Positions 1-9,183 are shown, counted from the first letter of the stretch. The stretch: DNA of 64,000 bases from Rhizobium sp. CSW-27 (GCF_018760785.1 NZ_JAHHZO010000005.1:186001-250000); one strand, 5' to 3'. The notes: generated by a model from the sequence alone, not told the origin. Numbers and translations are program-made.

Positions 1-1650
1 CACCTGGGTGATCTCGCTCTTCGGCGCCTGCTGTTCGAGAATGTCGAGGAAGCCTTCACGCTCGCTGCCCTGGATGTCGACGAAGAAGAAGTTGGGCGCC
101 TCCTGCATCATGGTTCCGGTCAGCTGGCGGCGCATGTTGCCGTCGATCAGCGACAGCGTGACGAGAAGCGCAAGGCCGAGGCCGAGCGACAGCACGACGG
201 AGGGCGTCAACGCTCCCGGCCTGTGGATATTGCCGATCGCCAGCCGGAGTGCCGGCGAGGAGACCCGCGGCGCGCGTCGGGCAAGCGCCGCGATGCCGGC
301 GGCCACCAGCCGCAGCAGCACGAAGGCGGCGGCCACGGCGCCGAGAAACACCACCGCGATGAAGCGGTCTTCCGCCGAGAGGATCGCCAGTGCCGAGAGC
401 GCTGCCAGCGCAAGCGCACCCGCCGTCAGATAGGGCCAGGAGGGCAGCCGGCTCTGGTCGAAGCTCTGTTCGCGAAACAGGGCCGTTGCCGGCACTTCGC
501 GCGCATGGCCGAGCGGCAGCACGGCGAAGGCGAAGGTGGTCAGCAGGCCAAACAGCGCGGCAAGGCCGAGCGCCGAGGGGTAGAAGGTGGTTTCCGCCGG
601 AACCGGCAGGACGCCTTCCAGAAAGCGCAGCGCCGCAAAGGGCGCGGCGGCCCCGACAAGGAGACCGATCGCGATGCCGACGGCGCCGATGACCAGGATC
701 TGGAACAGGTAGATCAGCGTCACCACGAAAGCCGGCGCCCCGAGGCACTTGAAGGTGGCAATCGTGGTGCGCTTGGAATCGAGGAAGGCCCGCACCGCAT
801 TGGCGACGCCGACACCGCCGACGATCAGCGCGGTCAGGCCGACGAGCGTCAGGAACTGCGAGAAGCGGTCGACGTTTTCGGTGAGCGAGGGGGCTGCGCG
901 ATCGGCGGTGCGGATCGACCAGCCGGCGGCGGGAAAGGCCTCATTGGCCCGTTCGGTCAGCACCGCGCGCGACAGCGGCTGCGGCATCTTCACCTTGTAG
1001 GCATGTTCCACCAGGCTTCCGGTCTGGATGAGGCCGGAGGCCACCAGCGCCTCGCGGCTGAGCAGCAGCCGCGGTGCAAAGCCGAAGCCTTCGGAAAGCG
1101 CATCCGGCTCGGTCACCAGCGCGGCGGTCATGCGGATGCGGGCATTGCCGAGCAGCAGTTCCTGTCCGGTGCGGATCCCGAGGCGTTCCAGCAGAAGCGG
1201 GGCGGCCACGGCACCGTAGACGCCATCCTGTTCGGCGAGCAGGCGCGACAGCGGCTGGTCCGGATCCGTGACGACCGTTCCGTAGAGCGGATAGGCGCCG
1301 TCGACGGCCTTGACCTCCACCAGCGCCTGTTCGGCGCCGTTCGGAAGGCGCACCATGGATCGAAGTCCGGTCGAGACCGAGACTTGTCCCAGTCGGTCGA
1401 GGAAGGCCTGTTCCTCGGGCGTCGCCTCGCGATTGTTCAGCTCGAAGCGCACATCGCCCGCCAGCAGTGTCTGGCCCTGCGTGGCGATCGCGCCGGTGAT
1501 GGCACGCGAGACCGAGTTGACTGCTGCGATGGCGGCTGTCCCCAGCGCGATGCAGGCGAGGAAGATGTAGAAGCCGGAAAGGCCGCCGCGCAACTCCCGC
1601 AGCGCGAGCTTCCAGGCGATCGACAGGCGGAAAAGGCCGGCGCCGTTCAT
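1..1650 (-). CDS. FtsX-like ABC transporter permease, C-terminus beyond window
   Basis: Membrane component of a YbbA/YbbP-type ABC system (MacB/FtsX permease superfamily). The reading frame is open from an ATG at 1650 to the window edge, giving about 550 residues; the family is usually around 800-850, so the C-terminal third lies outside. Visible are an N-terminal membrane anchor (about residues 22-45), a long periplasmic domain, then a cluster of hydrophobic segments around residues 270-400 and again near 430-520, the usual FtsX arrangement. The start codon overlaps the stop of the upstream ATPase gene (ATGA), so the two are translationally coupled. Substrate is unknown; proteins of this type are often linked to envelope lipid or lipoprotein handling, which is inference here. 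Confidence 0.85.
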   Translation of the reverse strand, partial: MNGAGLFRLSIAWKLALRELRGGLSGFYIFLACIALGTAAIAAVNSVSRAITGAIATQGQTLLAGDVRFELNNREATPEEQAFLDRLGQVSVSTGLRSMVRLPNGAEQALVEVKAVDGAYPLYGTVVTDPDQPLSRLLAEQDGVYGAVAAPLLLERLGIRTGQELLLGNARIRMTAALVTEPDALSEGFGFAPRLLLSREALVASGLIQTGSLVEHAYKVKMPQPLSRAVLTERANEAFPAAGWSIRTADRAAPSLTENVDRFSQFLTLVGLTALIVGGVGVANAVRAFLDSKRTTIATFKCLGAPAFVVTLIYLFQILVIGAVGIAIGLLVGAAAPFAALRFLEGVLPVPAETTFYPSALGLAALFGLLTTFAFAVLPLGHAREVPATALFREQSFDQSRLPSWPYLTAGALALAALSALAILSAEDRFIAVVFLGAVAAAFVLLRLVAAGIAALARRAPRVSSPALRLAIGNIHRPGALTPSVVLSLGLGLALLVTLSLIDGNMRRQLTGTMMQEAPNFFFVDIQGSEREGFLDILEQQAPKSEITQV

Positions 1651-2357
1651 GCGAAGGCCGCCGCCGGGCTGGTCGCGCCGGCGCTGTCGGCGGCAATCTC
1701 GCCGGAGCGGACGCGGATCTGGCGGGTGCAGCGGGCGGCGAGCGCGGTGTCATGCGTCACCAGCATCAGCGTCATGCCGCGCTCCTTCTGCTTGGCAAAC
1801 AGCAGATCGGCGATCTGGCGCCCGGTCTCGGTGTCGAGGTTGCCGGTCGGCTCGTCGGCAATCAGCACGGCTGGCGAGGGGGCAAGGGCGCGGGCAATCG
1901 CCACGCGCTGCTGCTCGCCGCCGGAAAGCTGGCCCGGATAATGGTTCAGCCGTTCGCCGAGGCCGACCGCGGTCAGCTCCCGCCGGGCAATCTCGAAGGC
2001 GCCGGGCGTATTGGCCAGTTCCAGCGGCACCGCGACGTTCTCGATCGCCGTCATGTTGGCGATCAGGTGGAAGGACTGGAAGACGATTCCAATGTTGCGG
2101 CCGCGGAAATCCGCCAGCGCATCCTCGTGCAATGCGTGCAGCGGCGTGTCGAGCATGTGGATCTCGCCGCTGTCCAGCCGCTCGAGACCGGCCAGCACCA
2201 TCAGCAACGTCGACTTGCCGGAACCGGAGGGGCCGACAATGCCGACAGCCTCACCTTCGCCAATTTTCAGGTCGATGCCCTTCAGAACATGGACGGCGGC
2301 TGCGGCGCTTCCCAGCGTCAGATCCGCCTTCTTCAGCGTAATGATGGTTCTTGCCAC
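1647..2357 (-). CDS. ABC transporter ATP-binding protein (YbbA/LolD type)
   Basis: ATPase partner of the downstream FtsX-like permease. From the GTG at 2357 the protein is 236 residues with Walker A GPSGSGKST (about 42-50), a Q-loop FQSF, signature LSGGEQQR (about 144-151), Walker B VLIADEP (about 164-170) and an H-loop histidine in VTHD. The GTG start is preferred because AGGA lies about 8 nt upstream; an in-frame GTG at 2381 lacks a ribosome binding site. It is divergent from tesA with about 90 bp between the starts; the same ybbA/tesA neighbourhood occurs in E. coli, so the arrangement is an old one. Confidence 0.9.
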   Translation of the reverse strand: MARTIITLKKADLTLGSAAAAVHVLKGIDLKIGEGEAVGIVGPSGSGKSTLLMVLAGLERLDSGEIHMLDTPLHALHEDALADFRGRNIGIVFQSFHLIANMTAIENVAVPLELANTPGAFEIARRELTAVGLGERLNHYPGQLSGGEQQRVAIARALAPSPAVLIADEPTGNLDTETGRQIADLLFAKQKERGMTLMLVTHDTALAARCTRQIRVRSGEIAADSAGATSPAAAFA

Positions 2358-2445
2358 GGCAAACGATCCTATATTGGCCACAGAACTGTTTCGAGACTAC
2401 GTTTGCCGCAGTGCGGCGGACCTGTTCAATCTAGGGATGGATTTC

Positions 2446-3090
2446 ATGAAATTCAAAGCAGTCTGGCTTCACGTGATTGTCATTGCCGGTCTTGCCGTCG
2501 CAGGGATTCTCCCTGCCCAGGCGAAGAGCCTGCAGATCGTCGGCCTGGGGGACAGCCTCATGGCCGGATACCAGCTTCCTCCGTCGAAATCCTATCCGGC
2601 ACAGCTGGAGGCCGCGCTGGAGGAGCGTGGCCATGATGTCGAGGTGCTGAATGCCGGCGTTTCCGGCGATACCACCGCAGCGGGTCTCGCCCGGCTGGAC
2701 TGGTCGGTGCTCTCCGGCACCGACGGCGTGATCCTCGAGCTTGGCGCAAACGACGCCTTGCGTGGCATTTCGCCGGAGCAGACGGAAAAGAACCTGGACG
2801 CCATGCTGGCGCGCCTGAAGGAGCGAAAAATCCCCGTTCTGCTGATGGGCATGATGGCGCCGCCGAACATGGGCGGCGATTATGCGGAGAAGTTCAACGG
2901 CATCTATCCGCGCCTGGCGGAGAAATATGGCGTGCCGCTTTATCCGTTCTTCCTCGATGGCGTGGTCACGCATCCGGATCTGCAACTGCAGGATGGCATG
3001 CATCCCAATGACCGGGGCGTCTCCGTGATGGTGGACCGTTCTCTGCCGGCGGTGGAGGCCTTCCTCAAGGGGCTGCCCGGCGACGGTTGA
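2446..3090 (+). CDS. tesA: arylesterase / lysophospholipase L1-like GDSL hydrolase (TesA)
   Basis: Periplasmic SGNH-fold esterase of the TesA family (thioesterase, arylesterase and lysophospholipase activities are known in the family). The 214-residue product has a signal peptide (MKFK, hydrophobic core, cleavage after AQA at about 26), the nucleophile block GDSLMAG with Ser at about 37, the oxyanion motif GAND and the catalytic DxxH as DGMHP. The start at 2446 is chosen because AGGG sits 9 nt upstream; an ATG at 2437 directly abuts that AGGG. It lies divergently next to the YbbA-type ATPase gene, as in E. coli. Confidence 0.92.
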   Translation: MKFKAVWLHVIVIAGLAVAGILPAQAKSLQIVGLGDSLMAGYQLPPSKSYPAQLEAALEERGHDVEVLNAGVSGDTTAAGLARLDWSVLSGTDGVILELGANDALRGISPEQTEKNLDAMLARLKERKIPVLLMGMMAPPNMGGDYAEKFNGIYPRLAEKYGVPLYPFFLDGVVTHPDLQLQDGMHPNDRGVSVMVDRSLPAVEAFLKGLPGDG

Positions 3091-3117
3091 TTGTGCAGGG
3101 CAAAAATTGGTGCTTGC

Positions 3118-3141
3118 GCGGAACGCCGATGCATGTTCCGC
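3118..3141. repeat. inverted repeat upstream of thpR
   Basis: Perfect 7-bp arms GCGGAAC (3118-3124) and GTTCCGC (3135-3141) separated by 10 bases, in the 85-bp gap between tesA and thpR. No T-run follows, so it does not look like an intrinsic terminator. It may be an operator or a leader hairpin of the thpR mRNA; no regulator is identified. Confidence 0.4.
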
Positions 3142-3175
3142 TATTGCTGTCGCAAGAGATTCGAGGAGGTTCGCT

Positions 3176-3763
3176 ATGCCGAGACTTTTCACCGCCCTCG
3201 AAATCCCGCGCAATGCCGCCATGAGCCTCTCCCTGCTGCGTGGCGGTCTCCCAGGTGCGCGCTGGATCGATGTCGAGAACTACCACATCACATTGCGTTT
3301 CATCGGCGATGTCGACGGCCGAACGGCCGACGAGATCGTCAACCGGCTGGACAGGATCGACCGGGAGGAATTCCAGTTGAGCCTCACCGGCATCGGTTCC
3401 TTCGGCTCGAAGAAGCCGCATTCCGTCTGGGCCGGTGTTTCGCCCGCGCCGGAAATGACGGCGCTGCAGGCGGAAATCGAGAGGATCTGCCAGCGGGTGG
3501 GCCTGCCGCCCGACCCGCGCAAGTTCACCCCGCATGTCACGCTGGCGCGGCTGAAGTCCTCGCGGCTCGACGACGTGGTGCATTATCTTTCGGGCCGCGG
3601 CAATTTCTACACGGCGCCCTTTACCGTCGGTCGTTTCGTGCTGATGTCCTCCAAGGAATCGGTGGGTGGCGGGCCCTATCTGACGGAAGAGGTCTTCCCG
3701 CTGCAGGAAAGCCGTTCCGCCTGGCGGGATGCCGGCCGGCATGCCGAAAGCCCGCTCTACTGA
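3176..3763 (+). CDS. thpR: RNA 2',3'-cyclic phosphodiesterase (ThpR/LigT, 2H family)
   Basis: Cytosolic 2H-superfamily phosphoesterase that opens 2',3'-cyclic phosphates on RNA ends, historically called 2'-5' RNA ligase. Both catalytic HxT motifs are present, HITL (His37/Thr39) and HVTL (His120/Thr122), in a 195-residue protein of normal length. The start at 3176 is set by a strong GAGGAGG about 7 nt upstream; in-frame upstream ATGs have no such site. It is followed 11 bp downstream by the pterin carbinolamine dehydratase gene, probably one transcript. Confidence 0.9.
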   Translation: MPRLFTALEIPRNAAMSLSLLRGGLPGARWIDVENYHITLRFIGDVDGRTADEIVNRLDRIDREEFQLSLTGIGSFGSKKPHSVWAGVSPAPEMTALQAEIERICQRVGLPPDPRKFTPHVTLARLKSSRLDDVVHYLSGRGNFYTAPFTVGRFVLMSSKESVGGGPYLTEEVFPLQESRSAWRDAGRHAESPLY

Positions 3764-3774
3764 GGGAGGACGTC

Positions 3775-4077
3775 ATGCGAGATCCCTTGCTGGATCCGGC
3801 AGCGATCAAGGCTGCCCTGGCGCAGCTTGAGGGCTGGGCGCTCGCGGCGGACGGGTGCGCGATCACGCGGGACTTCGCGTTTGCCGATTTCCGCGCCGCC
3901 TTCGCCTTCATGACCGAATCCGCGCTGGCGGCGGAAAAGCTCGACCATCATCCGGAATGGACGAATGTCTATTCGCGCGTCAGCGTCCGCCTGACCACGC
4001 ATGACAGCGGCGGACTGACCGAGCGCGATCTCAGTCTGGCCCGGCTGATGGACAAGGCGGCCCGCGCCCGCAATTGA
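3775..4077 (+). CDS. phhB: pterin-4a-carbinolamine dehydratase (PhhB/DCoH)
   Basis: Small enzyme (100 residues) that dehydrates 4a-hydroxytetrahydrobiopterin, regenerating the pterin cofactor of aromatic amino acid hydroxylases; in bacteria without such a hydroxylase it may serve molybdopterin or folate chemistry. The family hallmark EKLDHHPEW (about 54-62, His58 and His59) and the second TTHD block (about 74-77) are intact. AGGGAGGA precedes the ATG by about 5 nt. No phenylalanine hydroxylase gene is visible in the window, so its physiological substrate here is open. Confidence 0.9.
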   Translation: MRDPLLDPAAIKAALAQLEGWALAADGCAITRDFAFADFRAAFAFMTESALAAEKLDHHPEWTNVYSRVSVRLTTHDSGGLTERDLSLARLMDKAARARN

Positions 4078-4140
4078 CGCGGGAACGCCGCACCCCCATA
4101 TGCGTTGCGTCATTGTGCCGAACGTTGATGGAGGACGCCA

Positions 4141-4557
4141 GTGAACGACCCAGTGGACGAGGTCAAGATCGGGGAAATCCTCATGCCCGGCGATGAACAG
4201 GCCCAGGCCCGCCAGGAAGCCCGGGTGCGCCGTTCCTTCTGGCCGACGCTGAAGAAGGCGGTTCGCCACATTCCCTTCAGCCGCGATCTCGTTGCGGCCT
4301 ATTATTGCGCGATGGACCCCCAGACGCCGACCCGCGTGCGCGGCGTGCTGCTGGCCGCGCTCGGCTATTTCGTCCTGCCGCTGGATTTCCTGCCCGACAT
4401 GTTCGTGATGGTCGGCTTCACCGATGACGTGGCCGTGCTGGCTGCGGCCTTCCGGATGATCCAGGCGCATATCAAGGACGAGCATTACCAGGCGGCCGAT
4501 CGTGCGATGACCGAGGATCCGGCAATCGATCCGTCCGCCCGTCCCGCCGCAGGCTGA
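4141..4557 (+). CDS. DUF1232 (YkvA-like) membrane protein
   Basis: A 138-residue protein beginning with GTG and preceded by GGAGG 5 nt upstream. The central part carries the DUF1232/YkvA signature: a hydrophobic helix running into YFVLPLDFLPD, followed by a second helix around GFTDDVAVLAAA. The N-terminal 40 residues are charged and probably cytoplasmic. Function of the family is unknown; it is widespread in bacteria as a small inner-membrane protein. It is likely monocistronic, with about 60 bp to the gene before it and a 300-bp gap after it. Confidence 0.82.
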   Translation: MNDPVDEVKIGEILMPGDEQAQARQEARVRRSFWPTLKKAVRHIPFSRDLVAAYYCAMDPQTPTRVRGVLLAALGYFVLPLDFLPDMFVMVGFTDDVAVLAAAFRMIQAHIKDEHYQAADRAMTEDPAIDPSARPAAG

Positions 4558-4857
4558 GGGCGCGCTGTTCGGCCCCGCGCTTTTCGCCCGCCCGCCGCAG
4601 CGAGGCGCGGGCGAGGCCAAACTCTTGCCCAATTCATCCGCTCATTGAGGCTCTGGACGAAGATCCGGGGCCGATGCGATCCATGTCCTGTCCGGGGCTA
4701 TTTCGCCTGCACCTTTCCCAGTCCGCATGCCAAACAGCCGACGATCCACCCCTGTTGACGATTTGGTAACCAGAATTAAGTCAAAGTTGAGCGGATTTCG
4801 ACCACGCCCGGCTCGTGCCGTCCGGTCGGCCGTTCAATGAGAAACTGGCAGGACACA
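4558..4857. other. 300-bp intergenic region, terminator-like start and promoter-like end
   Basis: No coding potential that I would defend. Just after the DUF1232 stop, GCGCG (4560-4564) and CGCGC (4576-4580) can pair and are followed by TTTT, a weak candidate terminator. Near the other end TTGACG (4755-4760) resembles a -35 box; the following AT-rich GAATTAAG is 13-17 bases away, so the promoter assignment for the IalB-family gene is tentative. Confidence 0.35.
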
Positions 4858-5361
4858 ATGTTTGTAAGACAGATCGCCATCGCGTCGACCCTTTTGCTCG
4901 CCAGCACGGCATTCGCCTCGGCCCAGGCGCCCAACCTCATCGGCCAGTTCAAGAACTGGGGCGCCTATTCCTACAAGTCCGGCAACAGCACCGTCTGCTA
5001 CGTGCTGTCGATGCCGACCACCAAGGAACCGGCCAGCGTGGATCATGGAGACATCTTCTTCATCGTCTCGCAGCGTCCCGGCCAGAACATTTCCTATGAG
5101 CCGCAGGCCATGATGGGTTATCCGCTGAAGGCGGATTCCAAGGTCAACGTCACGATCGACAAGAAGAACTTCGTCATGTTCGTCAAGGACAAGGCGGCCT
5201 GGGTGGAAAACGCTGCCGAGGAACCGGCACTCGTCTCCGCCATGAAGGGCGGTTCGACCATGACGGTGAAGGCCACGTCCGCCCGCGGCACCGGCACCAG
5301 CTACTCCTACTCGCTGTCCGGGCTTACGCAGGCGCTGAAGCAGATCGAAACCTGCAAGTAG
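4858..5361 (+). CDS. invasion-associated locus B (IalB) family secreted protein
   Basis: A 167-residue exported protein: signal peptide to about residue 23 (cleavage after ASAQA), then one IalB domain containing the typical W..Y near the front, a paired-cysteine pattern (Cys in TVCYVLS and Cys at the C-terminal ETCK) and the central FIVSQRPG and GYPLKADSKV blocks. IalB itself is a Bartonella virulence-associated surface protein, but homologues are universal in free-living rhizobia, where their role is unknown. ATG 4858 is chosen as it starts directly at the signal peptide; ATG 4837 in frame would add seven polar residues. A clear intrinsic terminator follows. Confidence 0.85.
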   Translation: MFVRQIAIASTLLLASTAFASAQAPNLIGQFKNWGAYSYKSGNSTVCYVLSMPTTKEPASVDHGDIFFIVSQRPGQNISYEPQAMMGYPLKADSKVNVTIDKKNFVMFVKDKAAWVENAAEEPALVSAMKGGSTMTVKATSARGTGTSYSYSLSGLTQALKQIETCK

Positions 5362-5385
5362 GCACCGGCCTCGCATACGCTGATG

Positions 5386-5412
5386 AAGGCCGGCCGTTTG
5401 ACCGGCCTTTTG
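5386..5412 (+). terminator. intrinsic terminator after the IalB-family gene
   Basis: Arms AAGGCCGG (5386-5393) and CCGGCCTT (5402-5409) with an 8-base loop, ending in TTTT. It lies 25 bp after the stop codon. Confidence 0.8.
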
Positions 5413-5476
5413 CCGTTTGCTGGTGACGTGCGCGCCATTTGATGATAAAGGGCGCGGCAACTGCGGTCGAAACCCG

Positions 5477-5567
5477 CCATGGCATGCCATGGGCAACAGA
5501 CCGCCCGATGCATTTCACACCAGACAGTCCGGACTGCCCCCCGGCGCTTCTGCGCCGCGACGGGCAG
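5477..5567 (+). promoter_or_regulatory. structured leader upstream of rlmN
   Basis: Between the upstream terminator and the rlmN ATG are a perfect 16-bp palindrome CCATGGCATGCCATGG (5477-5492), a 10-bp palindrome AGTCCGGACT (5526-5535) and a nested hairpin: outer arms CTGCCC (5534-5539) and GGGCAG (5562-5567) enclosing CGGCGC/GCGCCG with a TTCT loop (5542-5557). The hairpin ends 20 nt before the start codon, near the ribosome-binding region. Function is unknown. Confidence 0.45.
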
Positions 5568-5587
5568 CCGTTGAGTGGAACCTGACC

Positions 5588-6829
5588 ATGTCCGTTACCG
5601 AAGCCATCGCACCCGGTCTTGCCGTCAAGCAGCCCCTGGTGCCCCGTCCGGATCTGATGTCCGGCAAGCCTTCGCTGATCGGCCTGACCCGCGAGCAGAT
5701 GGGCAAGGCGCTGATCGAGAAGGGCGTGCCGGAAAAGCAGGTGCGCATGCGCGTCAGCCAGCTCTGGCACTGGCTCTACATCCGCGGCGTGTCCGATTTC
5801 GACGCCATGACCAATGTGGCGAAGGACATGCGCGAGATGCTGAAGCAGCATTTCACCATTTCCCGCCCGGAAGTGGTCGAGGAACAGGTCTCCAACGACG
5901 GCACCCGCAAATGGCTGCTGCGCTTTCCGCCGCGCGGTGCCGGCCGCCCGGTCGAGGTCGAGACAGTCTACATTCCCGAGGAAGGCCGTGGCACGCTGTG
6001 CATTTCCAGCCAGGTCGGCTGTTCGCTCACCTGTTCCTTCTGTCACACGGGCACGCAGCGGCTGGTGCGCAACCTGACGGCGGAGGAGATCCTGTCCCAG
6101 CTGCTTCTGGCGCGTGACCGGCTGGGGGATTTCCCGGGCACCGATACACCGCCCGGCGCCTTTGTGCCGACGGGCGAGCGGAAGGTCACGAACATCGTCA
6201 TGATGGGCATGGGCGAGCCGCTCTACAATTTCGACAATGTGAAGGACGCGCTGCTGATCGCCACCGATGGCGACGGCCTGTCGCTCTCCAAGCGTCGAGT
6301 CACCCTCTCCACGTCCGGCGTGGTGCCGGAGATCTATCGCACCGGCGACGAGATCGGCGTGATGCTGGCAATCTCGCTGCATGCAGTGCGCGACGAGTTG
6401 CGCGATATGCTGGTGCCGATCAACAAGAAATATCCGCTGAAGGAGCTGATCGAGGCCTGCCGCAACTATCCGGGTCTTTCGAATGCCCGCCGCATCACCT
6501 TCGAATATGTGATGCTGAAGGATGTCAACGACAGCCTGGAGGATGCCAAGGAACTGGTGAAGCTCCTGAAGGGCGTTCCCGCCAAGATCAACCTCATTCC
6601 GTTCAATCCCTGGCCGGGTACCAACTATCAGTGCTCCGACTGGGCGACGATCGAGAAGTTTGCCGATTTCATCAACCAGGCCGGCTATGCCTCGCCGATC
6701 CGCACCCCGCGCGGCCGCGATATTCTCGCTGCCTGCGGTCAGCTGAAGTCGGAATCGGAACGCATGCGCAAGACCGAGCGCCTGGCCTTCGAGGCGATGA
6801 TGATTGCCGGCCATGGCGAGGATGACTGA
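5588..6829 (+). CDS. rlmN: dual-specificity 23S rRNA/tRNA adenine C2-methyltransferase RlmN
   Basis: Radical-SAM enzyme that methylates C2 of A2503 in 23S rRNA and A37 of some tRNAs. The 413-residue protein has the CxxxCxxC iron-sulfur motif (Cys145, Cys149, Cys152 in [10 protein letters not shown]), the GMGEPLYN loop, the LAISLHA strand and the C-terminal catalytic Cys383 in ILAACGQL. The start MSVTEAI at 5588 is preferred over an in-frame ATG at 5417, since the extra sequence is unlike the family and covers a structured leader. Its stop overlaps the possible ATG at 6822 of the next gene. Confidence 0.95.
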   Translation: MSVTEAIAPGLAVKQPLVPRPDLMSGKPSLIGLTREQMGKALIEKGVPEKQVRMRVSQLWHWLYIRGVSDFDAMTNVAKDMREMLKQHFTISRPEVVEEQVSNDGTRKWLLRFPPRGAGRPVEVETVYIPEEGRGTLCISSQVGCSLTCSFCHTGTQRLVRNLTAEEILSQLLLARDRLGDFPGTDTPPGAFVPTGERKVTNIVMMGMGEPLYNFDNVKDALLIATDGDGLSLSKRRVTLSTSGVVPEIYRTGDEIGVMLAISLHAVRDELRDMLVPINKKYPLKELIEACRNYPGLSNARRITFEYVMLKDVNDSLEDAKELVKLLKGVPAKINLIPFNPWPGTNYQCSDWATIEKFADFINQAGYASPIRTPRGRDILAACGQLKSESERMRKTERLAFEAMMIAGHGEDD

Positions 6830-6833
6830 GCCG

Positions 6834-7496
6834 ATGTCTGCCCCATTCGATGCCCTGATCCGCGACAATGCGGCGGACTGGCTGGCCTACACCGAGCACC
6901 GCTTCGTGCGGGAACTGGCCGAAGGCACGTTGCCGGAGGCAGCTTTCCGACACTATCTGCAGCAGGATTACCTGTTTCTCATCCAGTTCGCCCGCGCCTG
7001 GGGCCTTGCGGTCTACAAGAGCCGCGACCTTGCCGAAATCCGGCAGGGGCTGGAGAGCCTGAAGGCGATCGTCGAGGTGGAGCTTGGCCTGCATGTCGGC
7101 TATTGCGCCAGCTGGGGTGTCGACGAGGCGGCGCTCGACGGTCTTTCCGAATCCCGAGCGACGCTTGCCTATACCCGCTATGTGCTGGATGCCGGCATGA
7201 GCGGCGATCTGGTCGATCTCCACGTGGCGCTTGCCCCCTGCATCATCGGCTATGGCGAGATCGCCCGCTGGATCCTGCAGCAGCCCTTCACCAGACGCGA
7301 CGGCAATCCCTATGCCGACTGGATCGCCATGTATGCCGGCGATGAGTATCAGGCGCTGGTGGCTTCCGAACGGCAATGGCTCGATGCCCGGCTTTCGACG
7401 CTCGATGCGTCAAGAATGGCGCGCCTTTCCGTCGTCTTCCGCGATGCGACGCGGCTGGAGGCTGATTTCTGGCAGATGGGCCTCGATCTCGCCTGA
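6834..7496 (+). CDS. tenA: TenA-family thiaminase II / aminopyrimidine aminohydrolase
   Basis: Salvage enzyme that hydrolyses thiamin breakdown products to hydroxymethylpyrimidine. The 220-residue protein has the HxYLxQDYLF block (about 40-48), the catalytic cysteine in LAPCIIGYGEI (Cys135, matching Bacillus TenA numbering) and a glutamate near the C-terminus (Glu209 in RLEADFW). ATG 6834 is used; an ATG at 6822, which overlaps the rlmN stop codon, would add four residues (MTEP). The tight junction with rlmN suggests one transcript. No other thiamin gene is nearby. Confidence 0.9.
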   Translation: MSAPFDALIRDNAADWLAYTEHRFVRELAEGTLPEAAFRHYLQQDYLFLIQFARAWGLAVYKSRDLAEIRQGLESLKAIVEVELGLHVGYCASWGVDEAALDGLSESRATLAYTRYVLDAGMSGDLVDLHVALAPCIIGYGEIARWILQQPFTRRDGNPYADWIAMYAGDEYQALVASERQWLDARLSTLDASRMARLSVVFRDATRLEADFWQMGLDLA

Positions 7497-7521
7497 GTGG
7501 CGGGCCGGGCAGCCGTGGCGC

Positions 7522-8163
7522 TCAGCGCGCCTGCGTCATGAAGATCTTCACGGCAAACACGGAAAAGACGCCGGCAAAGGTGTAGTCGATGCCCCGCAGC
7601 ACCTTCGGATTGGCCTGCAGCCAGCGCGCCAGCCGGTCGGCGGCAAAGATCACGATGATGTTGATCGGCATGCCGACGACGATGAAGAAGAAGCCGAGGA
7701 ACAGCAGCTTCTGCGTGACGGCCGGATCGCCGGCGGTGACGAATTGCGGCAGGAAGGTCATGAAGAAGATGATGACCTTGGGGTTCAGCAGGTTCACCCA
7801 GAGCCCCGTCGAGATATTGCCCCAGACCGAGCCGGAAGGCTCCGCGACCGCTTCCACCTTCAGGCTCGAACCCTGCCGCACCGCCTGGATGGCGAGAAAC
7901 AGCAGATAGCCGGCGCCGCCGGTCTTCAGCAGGAAGAAGGCCGTCGGCGAGGCGGTGATCAGGGCTGACACGCCGAAGGCCACCAGCAGGGTGTGGATCA
8001 TCACGCCGATCGTGGTGCCGACCACCACATAGAGCGCCCGCCGGCTGCCCTGCGACAGCGCCCGGCTGATCGACAGCGTCATGTCCGGCCCCGGCGTGAT
8101 GGCCAGCAGCAGGCACATGCCGGTGAAGGTGATCAGCGTGGGCAGGCTCGGCAGGAAATCCAT
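7522..8163 (-). CDS. LysE/RhtB family amino-acid exporter
   Basis: Inner-membrane protein of 213 residues with the six-helix LysE/RhtB pattern: an N-terminal helix leading into the family hallmark TPGPDM (about 24-29), the G(S/R)R turn, paired helices, and NPKVIIFF (about 126-133) before the C-terminal half. Substrate cannot be told from sequence; family members export lysine, threonine, homoserine lactone or cysteine derivatives. It is convergent with tenA (25 bp) and lies about 60 bp downstream of the SDR gene on the same strand. Confidence 0.88.
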   Translation of the reverse strand: MDFLPSLPTLITFTGMCLLLAITPGPDMTLSISRALSQGSRRALYVVVGTTIGVMIHTLLVAFGVSALITASPTAFFLLKTGGAGYLLFLAIQAVRQGSSLKVEAVAEPSGSVWGNISTGLWVNLLNPKVIIFFMTFLPQFVTAGDPAVTQKLLFLGFFFIVVGMPINIIVIFAADRLARWLQANPKVLRGIDYTFAGVFSVFAVKIFMTQAR

Positions 8164-8222
8164 GATATGCCTCGGCGAATGGCGGATCGCCGAGACTTAC
8201 CCTGCCTTGCCGGGCTTGCCAA

Positions 8223-9083
8223 TCAGTCTCTTTGGCTGATGAAGGTCTTCGCCGCCTCGGCATGATCCGGATGCCAGCGCGAGAGGGGCGGACGGTTTTC
8301 GATGATGTCGCCGATCGCCCAGGCCATGCGACGCTCGTCGGTCTTGCGGTCGACGTCATTGTCCGGGCAGAGAATGTAGAAGTCGCCGCGCGCCAGGCTT
8401 TCCAGCATGAAATCCACCGTCTGTTCCGGCGTCCAGGCGCCAGCCGGCTTTTCGGTGCGGCCATGGGCGGTAAGTGACGTATAGACAAAGCCGGGGATCA
8501 GCAGGTGCGCCGAGACCTGACAGCCTTCGGTATTGCGCAAATCATGCTGCAGGGCTTCGGTAAACACCTTCACGCCGGCCTTGGCGACGTTGTAGGCCGG
8601 GTCACCGGGTGGCGTGGTAATGCCCTGCTTGGAGCCGGTATTGATGATCAGCGCCGGATCGTTATGGCCGATCATGCCGGGGCCGAAGGTGCGGGTGCCA
8701 TGGATCACGCCCATGAGGTTGACGGCCAGCACATTGTCCCAGTTCGCCTGCGGCCCGAACAGTGCGCTGCCCGGCTGGATGCCGGCATTGTTCATCAGCA
8801 CATGCACGCGCCCGAAGCGCTGGATGACGGCGCGCTCCAGCGCTTCCAGTTCGTCCAGCCGGGAGACATCGGTGCCGATCGCCACCACATCCGCCTCGCC
8901 GCCTGGTGAAAGATTTGCCACTTCGCGGCAGGCCTCTGCCAGTTTGTCACCCTCCAGATCGACGAGCACGACACAGAGCCCCATCCGGGCAAAGGCCTTG
9001 GCGGCGGCAAGGCCGATGCCGGAGGCGGCCCCGGTGACGACAGCCACGTGGCCCTGTTGCAGGGCGGGATGCTGATGGGTCAT
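8223..9083 (-). CDS. SDR family NAD(P)-dependent oxidoreductase
   Basis: Classical short-chain dehydrogenase of 286 residues, slightly longer than usual because of a C-terminal extension. The Rossmann motif TGAASGIG (17-24), NNAG, the catalytic Ser in INTGSKQG and YNVAKAG with the Tyr/Lys pair are all present. An acidic residue after strand two (VDLEGD) suggests NAD rather than NADP, which is inference. ATG 9083 has GGAG 8 nt upstream. The substrate is not predictable. Confidence 0.87.
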   Translation of the reverse strand: MTHQHPALQQGHVAVVTGAASGIGLAAAKAFARMGLCVVLVDLEGDKLAEACREVANLSPGGEADVVAIGTDVSRLDELEALERAVIQRFGRVHVLMNNAGIQPGSALFGPQANWDNVLAVNLMGVIHGTRTFGPGMIGHNDPALIINTGSKQGITTPPGDPAYNVAKAGVKVFTEALQHDLRNTEGCQVSAHLLIPGFVYTSLTAHGRTEKPAGAWTPEQTVDFMLESLARGDFYILCPDNDVDRKTDERRMAWAIGDIIENRPPLSRWHPDHAEAAKTFISQRD

Positions 9084-9183
9084 GGGCAAAACTCCGCGGG
9101 TTGTTTCGGTTTTTCAGGTCGCAGCGGATATGGTATCCTCGGGTCCTATCGTCAACATGACGGCTGTGGCCGGAGGATGAGGC

